The notes: generated by a model not told the origin, from the sequence alone. A stretch of 64,000 nt of DNA from Virgibacillus chiguensis (GCF_900129865.1 NZ_FQXD01000011.1:1-64000), one strand, 5' to 3'; numbered from the stretch's first letter, positions 17,875 to 27,515 are shown. Numbers and translations are program-made.

Positions 17875-20451
17875 ATGTGGGATAATTGGAAGAAAAAAAT
17901 AAAGCGCCTTTTTATAAGTGATGAAGAAAACCATCGAGATGAATATATGCAGCAACCAGATAGACATCATCCTGAGGCCAAAATGATGTATCAATATCCT
18001 GCAAAAAAATCATTTCGCTTTCCTGTAGTTCCGGATAAAGGAAATGAAACGAATCAGCATCGTAGCTATTCTGACAAAAATGAAGTATTCGAAAATAGAG
18101 GTAATCCAAAAACTCAAAAACCAAGCATACAAGAACATACATATTCCAAATCAACAGAAGATGACGTATCTAAATATGATACACCAGCATTTCGAAGAAG
18201 GAATCACAATCATTCTAAACCAAGACATACAACGATGCAAGGCTATAAAGATGAACATTCGAAGCATAAAGTATATAAAAAAAATCCGGACCAACCATTT
18301 CGGCCAACAGAAGTTCCTTCACCTATATATGGTTTCCGCCCACGAAATGAAAACAAGGCGAAAGTAATAGAGGAAGTTCCTGCCTATAAGCGTAAGCAGG
18401 AGACTGATCCATTTAAAGATTTGGAGGTATTGAAGGAAGGGCCATCTAGAACGGAAATCAATGCTGTAGATGTTGAAGTTCCTGCTTATCAACGTAAACA
18501 AGCAATAGAGGATGTAAAGCAATTGGCAAACAGTGAAATACAAAATGAGGGTTATTTCAAGCGAAACAAAAAAGAAACAAACGTTGAACAGAAGGAAACA
18601 ATAAATGATCTAAAAGAAGAAGAAACGTACCAAAGTGCAAGTATGGAAAAGCACGAAAAGCACACAGATGCAAGTACAGCTAATGAACAAAACCATATTC
18701 CATCTGAGTCTTTTAATCAGAAAGATACAGAAGAACAAGTAGAAACGAAGCAAGAATCAGCTGCAACGGTAGTGAAAGAAGAACGGAGCGATGATGACCA
18801 ACAGAAAGAAGATGAACAAACGAATCAAACAAAAACAGAACCAAAACGGGAAAGTCGTTTATCCCAAAGACGGAGACAACAGCAGATGGGGCAAAATAAT
18901 GTTCCATTTAATGTGATGATGACACCGAGAGATAAGAAAAACTTATGGGATCGAACAAAGCAAAAACACAATAAAAATGCTGAAGAAACACGGCCTAGTC
19001 AATGGACAAATGAGGCGACTGATATGATAACGGAGCACAACGCTGTGCAGGAAATACCTTTGCATTTATTAAATGATATAGAGGACCATTCTTCAGATGA
19101 TAAAGCATGGTTGGATGAACAACAGCAGCTCCTTGAACAAACGCTAAAGTATTTTAATGTCCAAGCAAAAGTAGTAAATGTTACCCAAGGCCCTTCCGTT
19201 ACAAGATTTGAGGTTCAACCGCAGCTTGGGGTTAAAGTTAGCAAAGTGAGAAACTTAAGTGATGACTTAAAACTAAATATGGCTGCAAAAGATATTCGAA
19301 TTGAAGCGCCGATTCCGGGTAAGAATACTATTGGGATAGAAATACCGAATAGAAAACCGCAAATGGTAGGGTTACAAGGCGTGTTTGCAACAGAAGCCTT
19401 TAAAAAAAGCAATTCACCGTTAACCATTGCTTTAGGCCTAAGTATAGAAGGTGAACCTTTAATTACCAATATTCAAAAAATGCCCCATGGTTTAATCGCG
19501 GGTGCCACGGGGTCTGGGAAAAGTGTCTGTATTAACACCATTTTAATTAGTTTATTGTATAAAGCCCATCATGAAGAAGTGAAATTTTTACTTATTGACC
19601 CTAAAATGGTGGAATTGGCTCCGTATAACGGAATCCCTCATCTTGTTTCACCGGTTATAACAGATGTAAAAGCTGCTACCGCTGCTTTAAAATGGGCTGT
19701 TGCAGAAATGGAAGAACGCTATGAAAAATTCGTTCACGAAGGCGTCCGTGATATAGAGAGATATAATGAAAAAATGGTCAAACAGCAACAAATGAAGAAT
19801 AAGCTTCCTTTTATTGTTATTGTCATTGACGAACTGGCAGACTTAATGATGGTCTCACCACAAGATGTAGAAGACGCGATAAGTAGAATTGCGCAAAAAG
19901 CAAGGGCTTGTGGAATTCATCTAATATTAGCAACACAGAGGCCCTCTGTGGACGTGATCACTGGATTAATAAAGGCTAACATACCTACAAGAATTGCTTT
20001 TAGCGTGTCTTCACAAGTTGATTCTAGAACTATACTTGATACAAGCGGGGCAGAGAAGCTACTAGGAAAAGGGGATATGTTATTTATAGAGAATGGTTCT
20101 GGAAAAACGGTTCGTCTACAAGGACCATTTGTATCTGATGATGAAATCGACAGAGTGGCAAGTTACACAAGAAGTATTGCCCCTGCTAATTATTTATTTG
20201 AACAAGAGCAGTTACTAGAACAAATCCATACAGAAGAGGAAGAAGATGAACTTTTAAAAGATGCTATTTTATTCGTACTAGAGCAAAATGGAGCCAGCAC
20301 ATCTTTGTTGCAACGTCATTTTAAAATAGGTTACAATCGAGCTGCTAGATTAATTGATACGCTCGAACAGCGGGGGATTATATCGGGGCAAAATGGTAGT
20401 AAGCCGAGAGAAGTTTTAGTTACGTCAACTCAAGTGGAGGACATGATATAG
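17875..20451 (+). CDS. sftA: DNA translocase SftA
   Basis: A soluble FtsK/SpoIIIE-family DNA pump of 858 residues, used to clear DNA from the division septum. Residues 1-400 are low-complexity, charged and rich in Glu/Lys/Gln, with no membrane helices; this separates SftA from SpoIIIE. The motor follows with Walker A GATGSGKS (about 542-549) and Walker B FIVIVIDELADLMM. The C-terminal 65 residues form the gamma winged helix that reads KOPS-type sequences (LFVLEQNGASTSLLQRHFKIGYNRAARLID). It is slightly shorter than B. subtilis SftA, mainly in the linker. Confidence 0.93.
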   Translation: MWDNWKKKIKRLFISDEENHRDEYMQQPDRHHPEAKMMYQYPAKKSFRFPVVPDKGNETNQHRSYSDKNEVFENRGNPKTQKPSIQEHTYSKSTEDDVSKYDTPAFRRRNHNHSKPRHTTMQGYKDEHSKHKVYKKNPDQPFRPTEVPSPIYGFRPRNENKAKVIEEVPAYKRKQETDPFKDLEVLKEGPSRTEINAVDVEVPAYQRKQAIEDVKQLANSEIQNEGYFKRNKKETNVEQKETINDLKEEETYQSASMEKHEKHTDASTANEQNHIPSESFNQKDTEEQVETKQESAATVVKEERSDDDQQKEDEQTNQTKTEPKRESRLSQRRRQQQMGQNNVPFNVMMTPRDKKNLWDRTKQKHNKNAEETRPSQWTNEATDMITEHNAVQEIPLHLLNDIEDHSSDDKAWLDEQQQLLEQTLKYFNVQAKVVNVTQGPSVTRFEVQPQLGVKVSKVRNLSDDLKLNMAAKDIRIEAPIPGKNTIGIEIPNRKPQMVGLQGVFATEAFKKSNSPLTIALGLSIEGEPLITNIQKMPHGLIAGATGSGKSVCINTILISLLYKAHHEEVKFLLIDPKMVELAPYNGIPHLVSPVITDVKAATAALKWAVAEMEERYEKFVHEGVRDIERYNEKMVKQQQMKNKLPFIVIVIDELADLMMVSPQDVEDAISRIAQKARACGIHLILATQRPSVDVITGLIKANIPTRIAFSVSSQVDSRTILDTSGAEKLLGKGDMLFIENGSGKTVRLQGPFVSDDEIDRVASYTRSIAPANYLFEQEQLLEQIHTEEEEDELLKDAILFVLEQNGASTSLLQRHFKIGYNRAARLIDTLEQRGIISGQNGSKPREVLVTSTQVEDMI

Positions 20452-20577
20452 GACAACTTCATGCCAAAAGGAATGAGTTGCAACTTGCCTAATCACTAGC
20501 ATTTTCCTCTGGCTAGTATTATCAAAGCTACCAAGTACGTGTTAGTTACTATATTGAATTGAAGTAAATCATCTTCT

Positions 20578-20799
20578 ATGTATTCAAAAGCTTTACGTAA
20601 TACCTTTGTTGTAGAAACATTCAGTAGAAGAAGAGAAGCGACTTCTGCTGAATGGGATTTTTATAATACAATTTGCAAAAAATACGCTAAGCTATTACAT
20701 AAAACAGTATCTTTTTCTATCGCATTTGCCTTTTTTGGGGGTAGCTATGTTTTTATAGTGGACACTAATTCTTGTTTCCGGCACGATTTTTTTATATGA
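20578..20799 (+). CDS. Doubtful small hypothetical ORF
   Basis: A 73-codon frame between sftA and the phosphoribosyltransferase gene. It has a basic N-terminal half (SRRREATSAEWDFYNTICKKYAKLLHK) and a hydrophobic stretch (FSIAFAFFGGSYVFIV). No convincing ribosome site precedes the ATG and I recognise no family. It could be a short membrane protein or chance; the gap it occupies must also carry the promoter of the next gene. Confidence 0.22.
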   Translation: MYSKALRNTFVVETFSRRREATSAEWDFYNTICKKYAKLLHKTVSFSIAFAFFGGSYVFIVDTNSCFRHDFFI

Positions 20800-20839
20800 T
20801 ATGTTTAATGATCACATATAAAGGGAGAAAACTGACACT

Positions 20840-21952
20840 ATGAAGGAAATTGAACAAAAGCTAAATGGGAAAATAGAACGTTTGACAAACAAAACCTTCA
20901 AATTTGATGAGCGCATTAAGGAAGGCTGGTTTTCGGCAGTATATTTTTTGAAAACAAGAGAGATAGCTGCAAAAAAATTACCAAACAACCAAGTGACAAT
21001 GCAGTTCTTTCAAAAAAACGATGCAGTATTGTGTGGGTCGGATGAAGCAATAGCTTTATTACATAAATTTGCGGATAATGCGGAGACACTGGAAATCCAT
21101 TCATTAAAAGATGGAGACAAGATTAGACCGTATGAATCTGTGTTAACTGTATCTGGAGCTTATCATCAATTTGGCTTTTTAGAGGGCATTATTGATGGGA
21201 TTTTATCGAGAAGAACATCTGTCGCAACCAATGTATACAATGTGGTAAAAGCGGCCCGGACGTCAGGGAAACAAAAACCAGTCATTTTTATGGGAGACCG
21301 TGATGATCATTATACACAACAAGCTGGAGATGGTTATGCAGCATTCATTGGTGGATCAACAGCGCAAGCTACACACGCGATGAATGAATGGTGGGGTAAA
21401 GAAGGAATGGGAACCATGCCTCATGCGTTAATTCAGATGTTCCGCGGGGATATTGTCGCAGCTTGTAAAGCTTATCATGAATTATTCCCTGAAGATGATC
21501 TAGCAGCACTTGTTGACTATAATAATGATGTAATCACAGATTCTCTGAAAGTTGCACATGCATTTGGCGATGAATTAAAGTCTGTTCGTCTAGATACGTC
21601 ACGTACATTAGTTGATAAATACTTCTTACGCAACCACCATTTAATGGGTACATTTGATCCAAGGGGAGTAAACCCAGAGCTCATTTTTGCGCTAAGAAAC
21701 GCATTGGATGAAGAAGGATTCTCACACGTAAAAATTATGGTTAGTGGTGGATTTACAGAAGCTCGTATTGTAGAGTTTGAAAAGCTAGGTGTTCCTGTGG
21801 ATATGTATGGTGTAGGTAGAAGCTTACTTAAATTGAATATTGGCTTTACAGGCGACAATGTACTTTTGAATGGTACACAAGAAGCAAAAGAAGGAAGACG
21901 ATATAGACCAAATCCACGGTTAGAAAAAGTTCCTTATACTGAACAAACGTAA
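20840..21952 (+). CDS. pncB: Nicotinate phosphoribosyltransferase
   Basis: A 370-residue NAPRTase-fold enzyme that joins nicotinic acid to PRPP to give nicotinate mononucleotide in NAD salvage. Visible features are the substrate region ILSRRTSVATNVYNVVKAARTSGKQKP, a QQAGDGYAAFIGGSTAQATHAMNEWWG block, and the phosphate-binding end MVSGGFTEARIVEFEKLGVPVDMYGVG. It is much shorter than the roughly 490-residue B. subtilis PncB and belongs to the compact subtype. AAAGGGAGAAAACTGACACT precedes the ATG. Its place between sftA and murC differs from B. subtilis as I recall it. Confidence 0.85.
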   Translation: MKEIEQKLNGKIERLTNKTFKFDERIKEGWFSAVYFLKTREIAAKKLPNNQVTMQFFQKNDAVLCGSDEAIALLHKFADNAETLEIHSLKDGDKIRPYESVLTVSGAYHQFGFLEGIIDGILSRRTSVATNVYNVVKAARTSGKQKPVIFMGDRDDHYTQQAGDGYAAFIGGSTAQATHAMNEWWGKEGMGTMPHALIQMFRGDIVAACKAYHELFPEDDLAALVDYNNDVITDSLKVAHAFGDELKSVRLDTSRTLVDKYFLRNHHLMGTFDPRGVNPELIFALRNALDEEGFSHVKIMVSGGFTEARIVEFEKLGVPVDMYGVGRSLLKLNIGFTGDNVLLNGTQEAKEGRRYRPNPRLEKVPYTEQT

Positions 21953-22046
21953 ATTATTCCTGACCGATTTGGTAAAGGTTAAAAATACAAGAACTATGTA
22001 AGTATACTTTAAAAACAGGTTTTCTTTTCTCATCTGGAAAAGAATT

Positions 22047-22055
22047 TGCTATAAT
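22047..22055 (+). promoter_or_regulatory. Extended -10 promoter of murC
   Basis: TGCTATAAT, an extended -10, lies about 65 bp upstream of the murC start. No good -35 is present, as allowed for TG-N promoters. Confidence 0.5.
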
Positions 22056-22119
22056 AAAAAACTGTGCAAAATAGTTAAAAGATGATTGAATCTTTTTACA
22101 ACAATTTGGAGGTTCATTT

Positions 22120-23418
22120 ATGACAACTTACCATTTTATTGGTATAAAGGGAACAGGAATGAGTGCTCTTGCTCAGATCCTGCATGATTCTGGAGAGAAT
22201 GTGCAAGGGTCAGATGTGGAAAAACGATTTTTTACGCAAGAAGCATTGGAAGAAAAAAAAATTCCCATTTTTCCTTTTGCAGAAAGTAACATAAAAGAGA
22301 ATTATACGGTTATCGCTGGGAATGCATTTTCCGATAACCATCTAGAAATAAAAGAAGCAAGAAGGTTAGGCGTAACCTTCTATCGTTATCATGAATTTCT
22401 TGGAGAATGGCTAAAGCAATATACAAGCATTGCAGTTACTGGCGCACATGGTAAAACATCAACGACTGGTCTGCTCAGTCATGTCTTGAGCAGTTCTTTT
22501 CCCATTTCTTATTTAATTGGAGATGGCACAGGTAAGGGGCATGTGGATAGCAAGTATTTTGTGTTTGAGGCTTGTGAGTATCGACGTCATTTTTTAAGTT
22601 ATGAACCCGATTATGCGATTATGACAAATATTGATTTTGATCACCCAGATTATTTTACAAGTATTGATGACGTTTTTAGCGCTTTTCAATCTATGGTAGA
22701 ACGTGTAAAAAAAGGTATTATTGCTTGTGGTGATGATGAACAATTACAACGGATACAAGCAAAAGTTCCTGTTGTTTATTATGGGTTTACTGATACGAAC
22801 GATTTTCAAGCTCAAAATGTAATGGAAACGGAGAACGGAACAACGTTTGATGTATTTGTCAGGAATACGTTTTATGAAACTTTCTCTATTCCAATGTATG
22901 GAAATCATAACGTATTGAATGCATTAGCAGTAATTGCTATATGCCATTATGAAGGAATAAACGCTGAGTGCATGAAGCATTTGGCTAGTTTCGGCGGTGT
23001 TAAGCGGAGATTCACTGAAAAACGAATAGGAAATCAGATACTTATTGATGACTATGCGCATCATCCGAAGGAAATAAACGCTACTATTGATTCAGCCCGA
23101 AAGAAATATCCAAATAAATCTATTGTAGCGATTTTTCAACCACATACATTTACAAGAACAAAAACATTTTTGCAAGAATTTGCTGATAGCTTATCACAAG
23201 CAGACCATGTTTATTTATGTGATATATTCGGTTCAGCAAGGGAAGAAAGTGGTCAATTAACCATTCATGATTTACAAAAACTAGTGGATAATAGTTCACT
23301 ATTAGAATTAACAGATACCAAAGGTTTACAGAAATTTGCCGATAGCGTACTTATTTTTATGGGGGCAGGCGACATTCAAAAATTTCAAGAGGCATATGAA
23401 AAAATATTGACCACATAA
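22120..23418 (+). CDS. murC: UDP-N-acetylmuramate--L-alanine ligase MurC
   Basis: A Mur ligase of 432 residues that adds L-Ala to UDP-MurNAc, the first peptide step of cell-wall precursor synthesis. Seen are the N-terminal [17 protein letters not shown] nucleotide-binding loop, the ATP loop [10 protein letters not shown] (about 108-117), the [12 protein letters not shown] block, the [10 protein letters not shown] motif and [15 protein letters not shown] precedes the ATG. It is followed by a terminator and a family 1 repeat. Confidence 0.95.
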   Translation: MTTYHFIGIKGTGMSALAQILHDSGENVQGSDVEKRFFTQEALEEKKIPIFPFAESNIKENYTVIAGNAFSDNHLEIKEARRLGVTFYRYHEFLGEWLKQYTSIAVTGAHGKTSTTGLLSHVLSSSFPISYLIGDGTGKGHVDSKYFVFEACEYRRHFLSYEPDYAIMTNIDFDHPDYFTSIDDVFSAFQSMVERVKKGIIACGDDEQLQRIQAKVPVVYYGFTDTNDFQAQNVMETENGTTFDVFVRNTFYETFSIPMYGNHNVLNALAVIAICHYEGINAECMKHLASFGGVKRRFTEKRIGNQILIDDYAHHPKEINATIDSARKKYPNKSIVAIFQPHTFTRTKTFLQEFADSLSQADHVYLCDIFGSAREESGQLTIHDLQKLVDNSSLLELTDTKGLQKFADSVLIFMGAGDIQKFQEAYEKILTT

Positions 23419-23427
23419 ATAATAAAG

Positions 23428-23459
23428 GAGAGTCTGATAAAAAAGCAGACTCTTTCATT
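23428..23459 (+). terminator. murC terminator
   Basis: AGAGTCTG-ATAAAAAAG-CAGACTCT followed by TTCATTTTATT, starting ten bases after the murC stop. Confidence 0.8.
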
Positions 23460-23464
23460 TTATT

Positions 23465-23738
23465 GTCTAGGAAATTATGAAATTCAGAAAAATTTAGCAG
23501 CTGTGGATAAACTAACTAAGTGTTTAGCCATGTTCGGCTCCAGCGCAAGCGACTAGGCGACTTCACTCCATTGCCCTAAGCTAAGTCATCATCGGTTCGT
23601 TTTAAATAGGAAGGCCGACTAAAGATGGGCTTGAAGGAGGGCGCTGGCATACTCCTGTTGCAGGAGCATGATTCCTAAAACTTTCGTGGATTCGTTCCGC
23701 TCGCTACGTTGCTAACCCGGCGCCCCGAGCCTTTGTTC
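23465..23738 (-). repeat. Interspersed repeat family 1, copy 3
   Basis: Reverse-oriented full copy, from GTCTAGGAAATTAT to GCCCCGAGCCTTTGTTC. The GGCTC/GAGCC closing stem and the CTCCTG/CAGGAG hairpin are kept. It lies between murC and ytxG. Confidence 0.9.
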
Positions 23739-23740
23739 TT

Positions 23741-23835
23741 ACACTATAGGAAAAGTATAAAATTTTAGGGTTTATAGTATAAGAAAAACTACAGCTTTCG
23801 CCATAAGACTTTGGGACAAGCCCAGTTTTTCTAAG
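23741..23835 (+). repeat. Repeat family 2, best-preserved copy
   Basis: CACTATAGGAAAAGTATAAA at the left, then AAAAACTACAGCTTTCGCCA in the middle, and CTTTGGGACAAGCCCAG plus TTTTTCTAA at the right. The right end forms a short hairpin followed by T residues. It adjoins family 1 copy 3. Confidence 0.7.
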
Positions 23836-24049
23836 AATAAATAAAGGAATTATGACTTTTGTTGTCGAATAATAATACTATAGGAATAGTATAAGAAGGA
23901 CGATAAGCTATTCATACATGTTTTATTTGTGACACAATTGGGTAACTTAATTTATATACTATCTTTGTTTAATACGTTAGATAATATAAGGAAATTATTT
24001 AAAGCTATGTTGACAACATAATAAAGTAGTTAGGGAGTGAAGAAGTAAT

Positions 24050-24454
24050 ATGGAAATTTTAGCATATATTGCCGCTGTTATTGCAGCTATCGCATTTGTG
24101 GTTTTAGTTGTATACATGGTTATTACGTTAAAAGCAGCAAGGGAAACTTTACATAATGTATCTGAAACATTATCCAGCCTTGAACAACAAGTGCAAGGAG
24201 TCACGGAAGAAACAACACAATTATTAACAAAAACAAATCAATTAGCAGATGATATGAATCAAAAATCAAGTAAATTAAATAGTCTATTTGATGGTTTTAA
24301 AGGTGTTGGTAATACAATAACAGAATTTAATCATTCGTTAAGAGAGTTAACAAATAGTGTTTCAAGAGCAGCAAATAAGAACCCTGAGAAAACGTCACAA
24401 GCAATTAAATGGGGAACTACTTTAATGGAACTATGGAAGAAAAAAAATAAATAA
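24050..24454 (+). CDS. ytxG: YtxG, DUF948 protein
   Basis: A 134-residue protein with an N-terminal membrane helix (residues 2-24) and a long coiled-coil rich in Thr/Gln/Glu. It matches the DUF948/YtxG family, part of the general stress operon ytxGH(J) in B. subtilis. The function is unknown. The ytxH gene follows 23 bp later. I could not see a sigma-B type promoter with confidence. Confidence 0.88.
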   Translation: MEILAYIAAVIAAIAFVVLVVYMVITLKAARETLHNVSETLSSLEQQVQGVTEETTQLLTKTNQLADDMNQKSSKLNSLFDGFKGVGNTITEFNHSLRELTNSVSRAANKNPEKTSQAIKWGTTLMELWKKKNK

Positions 24455-24477
24455 GTACAGTGTAGGAGGAATAATAA

Positions 24478-24897
24478 ATGGCAGATAATCAGTTCAATAG
24501 TAAAGATTTTATTTTAGGAACATTTATAGGTGCAGCTGTTGGTGCATTGACTGCTCTATTAATGACACCTAAAACCGGAAAAGAATTCCGTGATGACATT
24601 AATACGGGGGCTAGCCAAGTAAAGAAGAAAGCATATGATTGGAAAGAAGTAGCTCAAGAAAAAGGAACTAATTGGAAAGACAAAGCTTATACCACTGGTT
24701 CTGATTTAAAGAAAAAAGCAATGGAATCTACATCACAGGTAACAAAAACAGCAGCAGAAAAAACAAAAGTTGTAACACAAGGTGTACAATCCAAACTAAA
24801 AGAAAAGCGTAAAAAAGAAGATGAAGCATTAGAAAAAGCAGAGGACGTTGCAGAAGCAATGGAGGAAGCAGCCGAAGAATTAGAAAAGAAAAATTAA
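24478..24897 (+). CDS. ytxH: YtxH, general stress protein
   Basis: A 139-residue protein with an N-terminal glycine/alanine-rich hydrophobic segment (FILGTFIGAAVGALTALLMTPKTGKEFR, the YtxH signature) followed by a highly charged Lys/Glu coiled-coil. AGGAGG precedes the ATG. It is the second gene of ytxGH; the usual third gene ytxJ is absent here. A terminator follows at 24963. Confidence 0.9.
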   Translation: MADNQFNSKDFILGTFIGAAVGALTALLMTPKTGKEFRDDINTGASQVKKKAYDWKEVAQEKGTNWKDKAYTTGSDLKKKAMESTSQVTKTAAEKTKVVTQGVQSKLKEKRKKEDEALEKAEDVAEAMEEAAEELEKKN

Positions 24898-24962
24898 TAC
24901 ATGTTGTCTCCTCGTATAAAAAAACGTGACTTCATCGCTATGTGAAAACATATAGTGTAAAC

Positions 24963-25000
24963 GAAAACAAGCACCTCGATTTGTAGGTGCTTGTTTTTTT
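24963..25000 (+). terminator. ytxGH terminator
   Basis: AAACAAGCACCT-CGATTTGT-AGGTGCTTGTTTTTTT: a ten-bp stem with a long T run. Confidence 0.9.
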
Positions 25001-25005
25001 AAGCG

Positions 25006-25061
25006 TTATAGTAAAGTATAAATCCACAAATTTTTGCGAATAAGCCACGTTTTTCTTAACA
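25006..25061 (+). repeat. Repeat family 2, partial copy
   Basis: TTATAGTAAAGTATAAATCC, then TTTTTGCGAATAAGCCACG with TTTTTCTTAAC. It is an eroded version of the family 2 ends and lies between the ytxH terminator and family 1 copy 4. Confidence 0.45.
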
Positions 25062-25112
25062 GATAAGAAAGCATAAAATTTGGTGCTATGACGTAACCAA
25101 ACAACCGAACAC

Positions 25113-25334
25113 GGCCTCTGTCCGGCTCCAGCGCCCAGCAACTAGGCGACTTCATTCCATTGCCCCTCAGCTAAGCCATCATCGGTTCGTTCCTAAATAG
25201 GAAGGCCGACTAAAGACGGGCTTGCTGGAGGGCGGCAGGGCGGCATACTCCTGTTGCAGGAGCATGGTTCCTAAAACTTTCGTTGATTCGCTCCACTCGC
25301 TACGATGCTAACCGGGCGCCCCGAGCCTTTGTTC
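25113..25334 (-). repeat. Interspersed repeat family 1, copy 4 (truncated)
   Basis: Matches the family from GTCCGGCTCCAGCGCCCAGC to GCCCCGAGCCTTTGTTC but lacks the roughly 60-bp AT-rich end found in other copies, so only the stem-closed part remains. It also carries a short duplication (GGCGGCAGGGCGGC). It lies between the convergent ytxH and FtsA-like genes. Confidence 0.85.
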
Positions 25335-25385
25335 ACAAAATAGTACCTTGTATGCTATTCGTGCCGTAAAACTTGTGAACATCTT

Positions 25386-27515
25386 TTATTCTGACCAAAT
25401 AATTTCTAACTCATCACCAGGTTGTATACTTTCGTGAAATTGAGCTGGTTGCTTGTTTTTGTAAACTTGGAATTTCCCGCTTGCTGAAGATAGGTCTAAA
25501 TCTACATGTTGAAATACATCTTGATAAATAAAGCCATTACTCTGAGTAGATATTTGCAACTTATCTCCGCGATTAAGTAAACTATCTCCCTTTAATCGCT
25601 CGTCGTTTCTTTTTACTATATATGCTGGTTGGTTTAATTGGATTTTTTTTCCGTTAAAGAATATAGTTATAGAACGCCAATAATTTTTTCCTTCTTGAGC
25701 TAATAAATCCTGCACGTTTGGTTGCTTGCCTTGGATAATTTGAATATGATCACCGTCATAAAGAAGTTGTGAGGGATCTACTTTTTGTTGATTAATGAAA
25801 AATTGCGTCTCTCCAATAGAAAGTTGAACTTCCTTTCCATTCACAAAGATGGAAAAAGGCTTGATTCTATCATATTCGATACTAGACAATTGTTTGATTA
25901 CGTCTTGAAGTCGCTTGGGCTGAAACCAATCGATCATGTCATTATCTTGAATTACATCATCTTTTTTCGCTGGTTGCTGATTAACGAAAAACGTAGGAGA
26001 AATTGTATGCTGATGATTTTCAAACCAAACGGTCATTGATTTTACTTCACCAATCAATTCATAGAGGGTAATGGTAGCAGATTGTCCATCTTTACCTCTT
26101 TCAATTTGAATAAAGTCACCATTTTTTACTGGTTTATCAACGGTAGTCACAGTTCCGTTTAACATTATTTGTGGTGGCTCCCCTAACTCCCCAGGTAAAG
26201 TGATTTTTTTTCCGTTTACAGTAATAATCGAAGCAGCACCTGGTCTTCCATACCACTTATGAACATCTATCCCTGCTTGGATAAAGCAATCTCCAACTGT
26301 TAATGTACGCATTTCAAATAGTCTTAGTGTAAGTTCATTTAGGTAGATGCTAATATAATGAACAGGATTCCGTTTTGCAGCAATGGCTATACCAATAGGT
26401 GTGACGAAATCAGGTTGGATAGGTAAATTCTCATTAAGAGTAAGTTGTTTAATGGCACTAATATCTCTTACAGCAACTCTATTTTCGGGGAGCTCAAGTT
26501 GTTTGGCAATCATTTTTGTTATCTTCGGTGTGAGGCTTCCTCCACCAATTAACATAACAGCCTTTGGAGGCTTGCTATTTAATTTTAAAATTTCTTCCGT
26601 GATATTTGCAGCCAAAAAGTTAATAGCTGAAGTGATATCTTTGGTTAATTGCTTATAAGATATGGTCGTTTCAAAGCCAAGAATATCTTGCGCTTTTGCT
26701 TCTTTATGTTGCACAATAGCCCTTTTAAACGTTTCAGCGTCGGGGAAGTCTAATAAATATGTATCACTGATAGCTTCCGTAATTTCATCACCTGCGACTG
26801 CGACCATTCCATAAGCCGCAACCGTTCCATGGTTTGTAATTGCGATGTCACTAGTGCCTGCACCTATATCAACCAAAGCAACATTTAATCTTCGCATTGA
26901 TTCAGGTATGAGTACATCCATTGCTGCAATTGGTTCAAGTGTCAAAGCTTCCATTTCTAGTTCAGCTCTGGAAAGGGCAGCTAAGAGGGACTCAACAACT
27001 ACCTTAGGTAAAAATGTAGCAATAATTTTAGTGCTTGCTACCTCACCACGCTGATCAATGAGGGAACCAATTTGCTGTTCGTCGATATAATAGTGGAGAA
27101 CAGAATAACCGACGCAATAATATGGATAGGTATTCGCAACCTGTTCTTGTTGGCTTACTTTTTCTAGAGCATCTTGCACGGCGCTTAGTTCTAAATGCTG
27201 AATGATTTCAGAATCTTTAATAGGCTGATTTTGCAGGGATAACGTGGCTGTGCCATTCATGGTAATTAGTGAGCGTCCTGCAGCTGCAACGCAGACTTTA
27301 GTTAATGTCCCATATGATTGTTCCAGCTTTTCTTTCACTTGGTTAATTGTGTTAGCGACAGCGACAACATCATGTATCTGACCGTCACACATAGAACGGT
27401 GATCGTGCTCGATCATGCAGAAGTCGATAACTTCAAAGCCTTCCTTGTCTTGATTTAAAATAATTCCAGTAACGGAACGTGTACCAATATCCAAAGCAAA
27501 AATCTGTTCTTTCAT
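25386..27515 (-). CDS. FtsA/PilM-like ATPase with repeated C-terminal modules
   Basis: A 709-residue protein. The N-terminal half (about 1-360) is an actin-like ATPase of the FtsA/PilM type: IFALDIGTRSVTGIIL (phosphate 1), NVALVDIGAGTSDIAITNHG (phosphate 2), and KAVMLIGGGSLTPKIT (adenosine motif). From about residue 420 four to five similar units of 40-60 residues follow, each with a pattern like ITVxVNGKxIxL ... LxxGDxIxI (for example FSIFVNGKEVQL/DGDHIQIIQ). They look like small beta-rich domains. The start is the ATG at 27515 behind GAAAGGGTTATGCTTA. It is larger than FtsA and has no C-terminal amphipathic helix. Function is unknown; a role at the envelope or division site is a guess. Confidence 0.75.
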   Translation of the reverse strand: MKEQIFALDIGTRSVTGIILNQDKEGFEVIDFCMIEHDHRSMCDGQIHDVVAVANTINQVKEKLEQSYGTLTKVCVAAAGRSLITMNGTATLSLQNQPIKDSEIIQHLELSAVQDALEKVSQQEQVANTYPYYCVGYSVLHYYIDEQQIGSLIDQRGEVASTKIIATFLPKVVVESLLAALSRAELEMEALTLEPIAAMDVLIPESMRRLNVALVDIGAGTSDIAITNHGTVAAYGMVAVAGDEITEAISDTYLLDFPDAETFKRAIVQHKEAKAQDILGFETTISYKQLTKDITSAINFLAANITEEILKLNSKPPKAVMLIGGGSLTPKITKMIAKQLELPENRVAVRDISAIKQLTLNENLPIQPDFVTPIGIAIAAKRNPVHYISIYLNELTLRLFEMRTLTVGDCFIQAGIDVHKWYGRPGAASIITVNGKKITLPGELGEPPQIMLNGTVTTVDKPVKNGDFIQIERGKDGQSATITLYELIGEVKSMTVWFENHQHTISPTFFVNQQPAKKDDVIQDNDMIDWFQPKRLQDVIKQLSSIEYDRIKPFSIFVNGKEVQLSIGETQFFINQQKVDPSQLLYDGDHIQIIQGKQPNVQDLLAQEGKNYWRSITIFFNGKKIQLNQPAYIVKRNDERLKGDSLLNRGDKLQISTQSNGFIYQDVFQHVDLDLSSASGKFQVYKNKQPAQFHESIQPGDELEIIWSE

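Noticed and set aside
24938-25141. 67-codon minus frame between ytxH and the FtsA-like gene
   Set aside because: It covers a terminator and parts of both repeat families, so it is not coding.
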